Shown here in pieces: positions 47,401-56,420 of a DNA stretch of 64,000 bases (positions are counted from its first letter, which is position 1; the number at the start of each line of letters is the position of its first letter). The notes beneath the pieces were generated by a model that was given only the letters and a program-made list of their open reading frames with translations, ran no database searches and had not been told where the DNA came from. Source of the stretch: Lytechinus pictus (lineage: Eukaryota; Echinodermata; Echinoidea; Temnopleuroida; Toxopneustidae); the NCBI RefSeq assembly GCF_037042905.1, contig NC_087247.1, positions 43,313,920 through 43,377,919 on the forward strand. The letters are read 5' to 3'. A program made the translations under genes and the position numbers.

Positions 47401-50400
47401 CAGGTTACTGCTTAGGAAATTGCAATTAATTAGCAAGGCGGGGTTACATTTAGAGTATGAAGAGCGTTTTCTAATTAGTTGTTATGAACCATGAAAAAGA
47501 AAAGACATTTTCAAAAATCATGAGAAATACCCTATTCATACTTGAAGCTTGCTCTGAGTATGATCCAGTTCTGATATGAAAGTTCTGCCCTCAGCCAATC
47601 AGATGCAGGTATTTCAGTCGATAAAACAATTGAAACTCAAGATAAAAACACCTGTGGCTGAATATCAGGCTAGAATCTCCAGACTGAGCAAACTCAGACT
47701 GACTGAAAACTGTTTACTGTATTATGAAGAGGTCACAAAACAGGAATTAGCAGGGTTATAATCACAGGGGCAACAGATGTGCACACCGTCATTTAATCAC
47801 CTAGATGTACCCTTTCCACTCGGTGCCATTTCCACAACAGAAAACTAGGGGACTTGTGATTGTTAAGGCATTGAAATGTGTTTTGGGCCTCATCTTACAA
47901 AGACTTATGATCGATCCAAATTAAACGCAACTATGGCCAGTGACATCATCAAATATTCATATTCAAATTGTATTTGTGCATGCATCATTGTTTTGATCTA
48001 TCATTACTTTCTTTTTTTGTTTTATATGGGAACATGAATTATCTTCTAAATTAATATAAATATACATGTATGTATCTCATATGTGAGATTGATTAGATCA
48101 ATGACTTATATCCAAATATAAACATAACTGAACAAAGAAATTTCAAAATTTACATAATTTATTATACCAGAAATCAAGATCTCTGAAATAATCAGAAATC
48201 AACTCGCTATCCCCCCCCCCCAAAAAAAGTAGTTACACTACACATACATGACTAGCACATCAATGATATGGAGCTCAGTTGATACTGTAGTGAATTATAT
48301 TGGTGACATAAATCAGTCAGACTGCAGGTCCCTATGCTAATGAGCAAAAAGGCCAGATTCATCCAAATCATCTCGTGGCTGAATCCTCCTCCTTGCAAAA
48401 TCTCGTGATTCGTGAGATTTTCTTTCTCTAAGAATTTACCTGTTTTAACCTCAAGTTAAATAAAATAGTATTGCACCATCAGATAGAGTAAATGTTACTC
48501 TTTCATATTGGTCATTTATTTTGTGTGCAATATTTTGTTAAATGAGTAAATTTCTGGCCTGAAAATGTGCCTCAAAACTGAATTTTCTTCCTCTGTTTTC
48601 TTTTGCAAATTGTGCAAAACTGTTTATTTTGAGCCTCAATGATATCTATATCACCATAAAGCTGAACTTCTGTACTTTCTCACAATGCCACTCTTGATAT
48701 GCGGCACCTTTTAATCGGGTCAAGATCACACTTTTCCCATAAAGGTACAAGACGAGATTTCTGAAATTTTGTACTTGCATGAAATCCAGAGTTCTGATTG
48801 GCTGGATAAGGTTCACAGAACAACAGGCGCGGGGTATTTGAGGAGATTACCACATGGGAAGTGTGACCTTCCCATGAACCCAGGCACTGGAACCGTTGAA
48901 TTTGCCAGTGTGTGGTCTCTTTGACCAATCAGAGTGCAGTATTCTTGTTTTCAAGCTGCTTTATGTACTTGGCAAATGAAAAGTGTGATCTTGACCCGAT
49001 TAAACCAATTCTTATTTTGAAACCTATATCATTTTAAAGCATACATATTCAGCATTATCATGATCTAAAAATCAATTGGGCTCAAACAAAAATAAAGTGT
49101 GAAAATAGCAGCTTTTGTCAGGTGAAAATAATTATTTTGTAGCATATTTTAGATCAAAATTTTAACCTATATTACAAAATCTTTGAATAAATTCAAACAC
49201 ATGAACTGAAAGAATGATTCTTCTTCTTTACAATGATACCAAATTCATGAAATTCGATGCACAATTAGAGCAGCAATGACCGAATGAAAAGAGGTGTTTT
49301 GGTCCGCATCAAGCTCATTAAATATGCAAAACATCTCAAGTCATGAATATCACTTGGATGAAAGAAGCCACTTTCTTGGGACCTGCCGTCTGACTGTAAA
49401 TTGAGGAAACAAAATTGGAATTGGTGAACCTCATGAGGCTATCAGATGGACCAAAAATAAATAAAAATCAGCCAACAAATAAATCAGCATTTTTTGTGAG
49501 TTTTGAAAAATATGCATAAATTATCATAATATATGTATTGAGTTTCAAAGTTTTGTGTAGAAATTTAGTATTCCCACCTAGAGCTATAATTAAAGCAAAC
49601 AAAATTGAAATTGATCAACAAATAAAGAAGAGGCATTTTCTGTAATTTATGGATAAATTTTGCATAAATTAGCATAAATAATTTTCTACTCAAAATTTCT
49701 AAATTCTGTGAAGTTTGGTGAACCTCATGAAGCTCTACCAGAAGCAAAAAAATCCCCCCAAAAAATCGGTCAACAAATAAAGAAGCATTTTATGTGAATT
49801 TTTAAAAATACACAAATTAATTTCGCATAAATTAGCGTACAAATTTTTCTCGTCAAAATTTTGAAACTCTGTGTAGAAGTTTGGTGAACCTCATGAAGCT
49901 CTACCAGAAGGAAGCAAAAAAAAATCAAAATCGGTCAATAAATAAAGAAGCATTTTTTGTGAAATGTGCATAAATTAGCATATTTAATGAGTTTTAAAAT
50001 GCTGTGTAGAAGTTTTCAGTCCCCCACCTAGTGCTATCATATAAAGCAAACAGAATTGAAATCGGATTTAAAATGACGAAGAAGTATTTTGAAATTCGGT
50101 CCACAAATAAAGAAAAAGAGGCATTTTCTCATTTCATGAGCTTCATTAGAGGTTGACAATTTTACAATACTCTGTTTATAAAATGATATGAAAAGAACAT
50201 GAACGCTAACAAATAACATTCCTAATATCCAGAAAAGTTTCCCTTTTAGGACGGTAATGAGGCCGCTCATTACTTGTACATCCACAGGCCGGGTGTCTTT
50301 CATTGCCATTGGTTGGATAATGCGTTCAATCCTGAGCATGGCCAATTTAATTTAATCACCCCCACCTAGAACGTTCAGTGTGCAAAGGGGTAAAAACATG

Positions 50401-53400
50401 AAATCAACGAAAAACACTGACAAAACAACACCTGCTCGGCAATCAATCCATCATTGACGCAAGACTTACATACATCACACATACATCACAACATGCGCAC
50501 AACACTTGACATAATATAGACTTACAGTTGTTTGGTAAAGTCCTGAGTGACCAGTTTTCGCACGTCTCCATAGACCGGATGCTTCCTATGTTACAAGTTA
50601 CAAGTTCAAATAAAGCAAGTTCAAATAAATATTGTTTCCCTTCCACAATTTAACTTACTGAACATCGAATGGGTAAAATGAGAATAGGGAAGAATCCCGG
50701 GAATAATGATATTTACAATCATTTCATACAGGTAAGAAGCCATAAGCCTATACACTGAAAGACAAAATAGCGTGTAATGGGGACACCTTTGTGCATATAT
50801 ACAGTATAAACACAACATTCATAAGGGACCAGGTCAACGAAAAAGGAAAGCAGAAGAAAAGGGGGAAGAAGGAGAAGGCGACAAGGTTGCGACACAGAGA
50901 CTATAAGGGATCGTGATAATATCAAGCAATCGACAGGATAATAGCAAAAGTTTATACGATATGCAAATGATATTAAAAACATAAATATAGAATTGAAAAA
51001 GAAACAATAATAGCAATTATTTGTTGTTTATTTTTAATTAATGCAACTCATGTTACTGCAAACTGTTTGGTAAATGCCCTAAGTGGCATATGTCATTGAA
51101 AAGAAAGAAAATAAAGCACTTTCTTCAGGATTCAAATAGTTTTCTTGGAATTTCTTTCTAAATTAATGCTAGCAATCATTTGTTTTCCATTGAAATTCAA
51201 AATCCTGATTAGAGCCTCTCACATTTCCTTTCCCTTATTTTGTCCAATTTTGGTCATAATCAGGACAAAAATAGACTTTAAATTGGTAATTAGCACGTCC
51301 TTAAAAGCTAAACCAAATCAAACTGTGGGTAGTTTTACGGTGGAAAATATCGTTTAAAACTCCTTCTCACATGATCAATTTTGCCCATATACACAGATTG
51401 GCCTTATTCATTCAGTTTATAGGTAATCTTTCATTTCCTTAATAAAGCTGTTGCATTTATAGATGGGGAATATTTCCCCTTAACTGGCAATGGACAGCAA
51501 TATATATTAGCCTGTAGTGTATTGTAACATAAACAAGTGGAATGCCTCTGGCGGTCTCACCTGCATCACGCAATTCAATATAGCAGCAGCGCTGACTTTG
51601 AAAAACAACCTTTTAATAATTATTCACCAAAAAAAACCATTCATATGATACAATACTACGTTCATTGACATTAGACCTTGATAATGTGACCTAAAACTTG
51701 TCAGTGATACTTGATTACTCCTATATCCACATTTTATACACTATATCTATAAACTTTGAAAGTTATGACAGCAATCTAATAATTACCTCTAAAATGGCCA
51801 AAGTTCAATGACTTTAAATGACCTTTGACTTTGGTCATGTGACCTGAAACTCGCATGAGATGTTCAGTGAAACTTGACGACTCTTATGTCCACGTTTTAT
51901 GATCTAGACCAATACACTTACAGAGATATGATGGTAATTCAACAAACACTCCCAATTTGGCCAAAGTTCATTGACCCTACATGACCTTTGACCTTCATCA
52001 TGTGACCTGAAACTCGCACAGGATGTTCAGTGATACTTGATTACTATTATGTCCAAGTTTCATTAGTCAGATCCATAAACTTTCCAAGTTATGATGGTAA
52101 TTCAACAGATACCCCCATTATGGACAAGGTTCATTGACCTTTGACCTTGGTCATGTGACCTGAAATGCGCACAAGATGTTCAGTGATACTTGGTTACTCT
52201 TATGTCCACGTTTTATGATCTAGACCAATACACTTACAGAGATATGATGGTAATTCAACAAACACTCCCAATTTGGCCAAAGTTCATTGACCCTACATGA
52301 CCTTTGACCTTCATCATGTGACCTGAAACTCGCACAGGATGTTCAGTGATACTTGATTACTATTATGTCCAAGTTTCATTAGTCAGATCCATAAACTTTC
52401 AAAGTTATGATGGTAATTCAACAGATACCCCCATTATGGACAAGGTTCATTGACCTTTGACCTTGGTCATGTGACCTGAAATGCGCACAGGATGTTAAGT
52501 GATACTTGATTACTATTATGTCCTAGTTTCATGAATCAGATCCATAAACTTTCAAAGTTATGATGGTAATTCAACAGATACCCCCAATTTAGCCAAAGTT
52601 AATTGACCCTAAATGACCTTTTACCTTGGTCATGTGACGTGAAACTCATGCAGGATGTTCAGTAATACTTGATTAACCTTATGTCCAAGTTTCATGAACT
52701 AGGTCCATATATTTTCTAAAACCCCCGTCACACTAGAGGCGGAATGAGCCGGAATGCCGTCGGAATGAAAATTCTTGGTACATTCCTGGATATTCGAAGC
52801 GCATTCTAAAAATTCTGACTGCATTCTGAGTGCATTCGAGACAGTCGGGTCTATTCTTGTGACCGGCCCGAATGTTTTGCTCATGTTCAAAACTTTCGAA
52901 GTGCATTCGAAGTGGAGAAATATCGAACAACATTCGAAGTGCATTCTGACTGCTCTCTGACTGCATTCTAAATATTCTTGCTGCATTCTAACAGCATTCT
53001 TAATATTCTTCCTGTGTTCCGACTGTATTCGAGCTGCATTCGACAGTCAATACACCCGGAATGTGCAATAATCATTAGAGGCGGGATCAAAGGACGTTCT
53101 AAGTATTCGAACAACATTTTTGCAAAAGTAGTGAAAATTTCAAATTCCCTCCCGAATGTGGCACGAATTGTGAAAGTTCTTCATTCCGGCTGGTTCTGGT
53201 CGATTCCTGCTGATTCCGAATAAGTGTGACGGGGGTATAAGTTATGATGACATTTCAAAAACTTAACCTTAGGTTAAGATTTTGATGTTGATTCTCCCAA
53301 CATGGTCTAAGTTCATTGACCCTAAATGACCTTTGACCTTGGTCATGTGACATGAAACTCAGGCAGGATGTTCAGTAATACTTGATTAACCTTATGGCCA

Positions 53401-56400
53401 AGTTTCATGAACTAGGTCCATATACTTTCTAAGTTATGCTGTCATTTCAAAAACTTAACCTTCGGTTAAGATTTGGTGTTGACGCCGCCGCCGCCGTCGG
53501 AAAAGCGGCGCCTATAGTCTCACTCTGCTATGCAGGTGAGACAAAAAACCATCTACAAACATATAAATCTATGTCAAACCATAAATATAGAGGATCCAAT
53601 TCATATAAATAAATGTATAAATTGATAGACACTATCAATGGTAACACCATCAGTAGAATCACCCAATTATAGCCCCAAATTTGTAAAATGTCACAACCTA
53701 GCCAGTATTATATCTGGTGTGTGTTTCATAAAGCTGTTTGTATAAAGTTAAGAGCTACTTTAAGAACGGCTTGTGATCCTTTCTTGTAAATTGTATACCT
53801 ACACCATAAGGTTCATTGGCGATGGTATAGTGAGTAAGAAAGGTTCACCAATCGTTCTTAAAGTCACTCTTAACTTACGAACAGCTTTATGAAACGGCCC
53901 CCTGGTCCACACAATGCCACATTAGGTAAATGCCACTATAAAGGCATTGGTTGGGTAAACTTTCAAAAATAACAAGAATTATAAGATGCAATGGATGCTC
54001 TGAATTCTTCTTGAAACCTGAATTCTTCTTGAAACCAAAACAGTGAATTAACTTCAAAGATAATATTTATGAAGTATATCGGTTTATAAACAAAAAAATA
54101 CATGTGATATGCTACACTGGATTTGCTAGTGGTAGGACCGAAAAAAAAGGGGTTACCAAAAATGCATTGCATGCTGGGTAATCCAGGCTATTGGCTATTA
54201 TACAAATAATGAATGTTTATGAGTGCAATGGACAGAATACTGCATGAGGTGAAAGATGACATGATCCATTCAGCGAGGCGTAGCCGAGTTGAATGGATCA
54301 TTCATTTCATCTTTTACCAAATGAAGTATTTTGTCCATTGCACAAATGAAAAGGACATTCATTATTTGGTTTATAAATATATGACACCTAAAAATCAATT
54401 TTTTTTTTTTCTTCTTTTTTTTTTTTCATATGAAATTTGTGAATTTCGAGGCAAAATATGATCATGCAGTGCGAGCTCGGTCTGTTGATTATCGCATACA
54501 TACAACATGCGCAATGCAAACACGAGTGCCTGCGATCTGGGTGTGCGCGTGCAATGGACAAAATCGTATGGATCCAAAATTGCACGATGAATGGATCTAA
54601 AATTGCATGGTTGATGACGTCATTGTAAAATGGGCTGAATGATTGATATCAACCAACCAATCAAATGACAAGGATCTATCTAGGTGTCATATAAATGCAA
54701 ATAAGTCGTGAGATTGATCCAACAGGGCACAGACACAAACTCGCATGTAATTCAATAAAATTCAGAGCATCTTCAAATTTCTTGCAACAATCGTTTGTTC
54801 AGTCAAATGAAAAATATGCTTATTAAAAACTTGTTAATACTTGAAAAAAAAATCTTTGCTAAACAGTACTTACTCTTCTGGATTAAGCTCAAGCTTTTGG
54901 AGTAGAAGCCACATTTGAACTGAAACATGAAGAAAAATATAAATGAAACAATAAAAAATGTATAGCGCAGGTACCTTAGTACTACATGTATAAAACAAGA
55001 AATGGGTGTTTTCTTAATACTCATTGATCACTATCTATGTAGATTAGTATACATGTAGTTGCACTGCAATCCTAATTATCTCTTACACAATACAACAGAG
55101 AAACTACCTATTATCTATATCTATAATTCCAAGTCTCAATACTTTATTGAGGAAAGATTCTTAGGAAAACATACAAAAAATATTGTCAACATTTTAAACA
55201 AATTCATATTTTCATGTAATTCTTTCTTACTCAAATTTAATACTAGTATCCAACTCATAGTAAATTCAATGACATCTGATAAAGCAGTAGAGAAATATCA
55301 TTATGTTGATGATTGTACATACATGTAAATTAATAGCTATCATAAAATATCATAATCTATATGACTGAAATCTTGTCACTGTGTTTATCACTAAATGCAC
55401 AAAATAAAGAATGCTTTCAGCCTACCATCAGACATTTGTCCTTCATTCATGAAGATTAAGGCAAGGATGATGTAGAGCAGTCCAAACTTCACTTCATCAT
55501 TATTCCTAAAGAAACATGTTCACATTCAGAAATTACTTTTTTTATATTTTTTTATTTTCTACCTAAATAGAAGTACAGTGTAATCATAATTGCATAGGAC
55601 GACAAACTGCACAGGTATTGCTTACATCTCTTTACATAGAGTAACAAGGTGAGAAAAATTCAGCATTTCAGCTTTTTGATACCATATTTCTGAAGAGTGT
55701 GATAAAATGGCTCCACAACCAAAATTTGGTGGAAATTGGTCCATGGGGGCTCCCAAGATATGACCTCATCATTAGTTCCATTGATGTCAATATTTTATTC
55801 ACCTGGTCCATAACATTTAGAACCAGGCCAATAATACATACTTCAATAAAACTATTATTTACATTTATTAATGAGGACTTATCTTGGGCCCCCATAGACC
55901 AATTCCCATCATATTTGAGTTGTGGAGGTATTTCATATTTTCATCATGCTCTACAAGAATGATATAAAAAAAGCTGAAATGCGAAGTTGGAAAATTGATG
56001 ATGTCACTCTTCTGAAAACTATTATCTTGGTGGGGGTGTCATGGTGTTGTAGACTCTCGTCTTTCAATCTGACGAACGTGGCTTCCATTCCTAACCATGG
56101 TGCGTTTTCCTTCACCAAAAAATTTACCCACATTGTGCTGCACTCAACCCAGGTGAGGAAAATGAGTACTGGCAGGAAGTAATTGCTCAAAAAGCAGTGA
56201 GCACCAAAATACTTTCATGAACTGATTAAATCAAATTGAAAAAAAATATAAATAAGATTTTAGAATTAAATAAGTTATACCAGTAACTCCTTGATTATAT
56301 CATAGACTCATACCTCACAAGATCTTGTGTGAGATCACTGCTCAGTGAATTGAGTAAGAAATAACACTTTGTCTTTGTCTTTCCACCTTGTTCTGCCTCC

Positions 56401-56420
56401 ACTAGTTCATATCCAAATAT
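38475..56420 (-). CDS. NSMCE3: MAGE-domain protein, probable NSMCE3 (5' exons not found)
   Basis: NSMCE3 is the MAGE subunit of the SMC5/6 complex in the nucleus. It pairs with the NSMCE1 RING protein and acts in recombination repair. Minus-strand exons in transcript order: 56420-56314, 55505-55426, 54919-54874, 50585-50526, 42714-42600, 38612-38475 (TAG). Every junction is AG/GT and the phases join exactly, giving 181 residues. The MAGE homology domain reads IFGYELVEAE, then FGLLYIILALIFMNEGQMSD, WLLLQKLELNPE, KHPVYGDVRKLVTQDFTKQL, YLDCQKIPNTDPVESEFKWG and IWKTQYREVL, followed by an acidic tail EDNEEDDEDMDDD. The conserved K/R-Y-L-x-C/Y-x-x-IP-x-TDP and FxWGxRA motifs are intact. The first part of the winged-helix A region and the N terminus are missing. 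Assignment to NSMCE3 rests on the expectation of one MAGE gene in non-mammals. Confidence 0.9.
38745..38862. repeat. Perfect 59-bp tandem duplication
   Basis: Positions 38745-38803 and 38804-38862 are identical, starting CTTGTTAAAACTTTC and ending CACTGAGGGGT. It lies in the last NSMCE3 intron. Confidence 0.95.
38896..39377. mobile_element. 482-bp MITE with 7-8 bp duplication
   Basis: GTAGGTGGTTTCAGACCGCC at the left mirrors GGCGGTTTGAAACCACCTAC at the right. The flanks share TGACATA (38889-38895 and 39378-39384), extending to 8 bp if the terminal C is counted, which fits hAT-type insertion. Inside, GGGTATTTTGGCGGT(G/C)TGAAAGCAAA occurs twice. Confidence 0.88.
39378..40048. other. NSMCE3 intron, purine-rich tract
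   Basis: About 39405-39790 is a purine-rich AGAGAAAGAGAGG-type stretch with a G-run near 39458-39468. The pyrimidine strand gives misleading Ser/Leu/Phe-rich ORFs. No coding exon is seen. Confidence 0.55.
40049..40651. mobile_element. Foldback MITE, TTAA-ended family, copy D
   Basis: TAAAGGGGTACTCAAGGCTG at the left mirrors CAGCCCGGAGTACCCCTTTA at the right. Subterminal AGATAAAGAAAAATCAGAG and its mirrored partner follow. The plan matches copies A, C and E. Confidence 0.85.
40957..41111. mobile_element. Short MITE with GCCTGTTGCATAAA ends
   Basis: GCCTGTTGCATAAATCTTTTTACCTGAG... on the left mirrors ...CTCAGGTAATAAG and TTTTATGCAACAGGCCCC on the right. Inner AACTCAGGTAAAAA repeats add further pairing. 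It lies in the NSMCE3 intron. Confidence 0.8.
41336..41938. mobile_element. Foldback MITE, TTAA-ended family, copy E
   Basis: TTAAATGAAAAGTCCACCCC at the left mirrors GGGGTGGACTTGACCTTTAA at the right, with long paired arms (GTAAAATAAGAAAGTTATGAC against CACAACTTTCTCATTTTATATC, given as short pieces of each arm). Closest to copy C. Confidence 0.9.
41939..42599. other. NSMCE3 intron, no feature
   Basis: AT-rich intronic sequence with nothing recognisable. Confidence 0.5.
42715..48710. other. Large NSMCE3 intron, left part
   Basis: About 6 kb of AT-rich sequence without an exon on either strand. About 45175-45260 resembles one arm of the foldback family (GAGGGGAAGTTCATCTTGAC). A small stem AACCTGTCC / GGACAGGTT lies near 45785-45815. 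Confidence 0.5.
48711..49002. mobile_element. 292-bp MITE with perfect 26-bp ends
   Basis: TTAATCGGGTCAAGATCACA at the left, continuing CTTTTC, is exactly mirrored at the right end by GAAAAG then TGTGATCTTGACCCGATTAA. Inner CATGGGAAG / CTTCCCATG arms are also present. Non-coding. Confidence 0.9.
49425..50140. repeat. Tandem repeat of about 150-bp units
   Basis: Four to five diverged units share GGTGAACCTCATGAAGCTCT, AATCGGTCAACAAATAAAGAAG, GCATTTTTTGTGA and GCATAAATTAGCATA blocks in the same order. Some units are partial. It lies in the NSMCE3 intron 42715-50525. Confidence 0.8.
50586..51531. other. NSMCE3 intron, no feature
   Basis: AT-rich intron sequence with an AGGA-rich patch at about 50840-50890. 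No exon recognised. Confidence 0.5.
51532..53542 (-). repeat. Tandem-core interspersed element, copy 2 (DR1 array)
   Basis: Same element as 1421-2492, in opposite orientation and longer. GTCTCACCTGCAT at 51554 is mirrored by ATGCAGGTGAGAC ending at 53542. The right end carries GACGCCGCCGCCGCCGTCGG and GGCGCCTATAGTCTCACTC. The array holds perfect TGACCT-T-TGACCT sites at 51982-51994, 52135-52147, 52298-52310, 52451-52463 and 53327-53339, and degenerate ones at 51819-51831 and 52614-52626. A unit pair is duplicated with a 316-bp period (about 51888 and 52204). A separate element interrupts it at 52723-53239. It lies in the NSMCE3 intron 50586-54873. No protein is encoded. Confidence 0.88.
52723..53239. 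mobile_element. Nested MITE made of GCATTC repeats
   Basis: ACCCCCGTCACACT at the left mirrors AGTGTGACGGGGGT at the right. The host array reads TTTCTAAGTTATG where uninterrupted, and here the two halves are split with TA or TAA duplicated. The interior is a loose series of TGCATTC(T/G)(A/G)A-like words, with near-palindromic halves (GGAATGAGCCGGAATG on one side, CATTCCGGCTGGTTC on the other). Confidence 0.9.
53721..53902. mobile_element. TTTCATAAAGCTGTT MITE, copy 1
   Basis: GTGTTTCATAAAGCTGTTTG at the left mirrors CGAACAGCTTTATGAAACGG at the right, followed by CCCCC. Between them AGAGCTACTTTAAGAACGG pairs with the CGTTCTTAAAGTCACTCTTA arm. Same family as 59231-59390 and the half copy at 2519. 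Confidence 0.88.
54200..54705. mobile_element. Complex palindromic element (two inverted-repeat layers)
   Basis: About 54203-54372 is a palindrome: AAATAATGAATGT and GAGTGCAATGGACAGAATACT on the left face AGTATTTTGTCCATTGCAC and ACATTCATTATTT on the right, with GATCCATTCA / TGAATGGATC at its centre. A second pair, ATATGACACCTA at about 54378 and TAGGTGTCATAT at about 54682, encloses related sequence with further GTGCAATGGACAAAAT copies. Confidence 0.75.
55664..55983. mobile_element. 320-bp foldback MITE in an NSMCE3 intron
   Basis: GCATTTCAGCTTTTTGATA at the left mirrors ATAAAAAAAGCTGAAATGC at the right. Inner arms AAATTGGTCCATGGGGGCTC and GGGCCCCCATAGACCAATT also pair. It lies between exons 55505 and 56314. 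Confidence 0.85.
56020..56195 (+). mobile_element. tRNA-derived SINE copy
   Basis: GGGGTGTCATGGTGTTGTAGACTC and CTGACGAACGTGGCTTCCATTCC (given in pieces) look like a decayed tRNA head with A and B boxes, followed by GTGCTGCACTCAACCCAGG shared with 5000-5205. The B box has mutated away from GGTTCGAATCC, so Pol III activity is doubtful. Confidence 0.7.
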
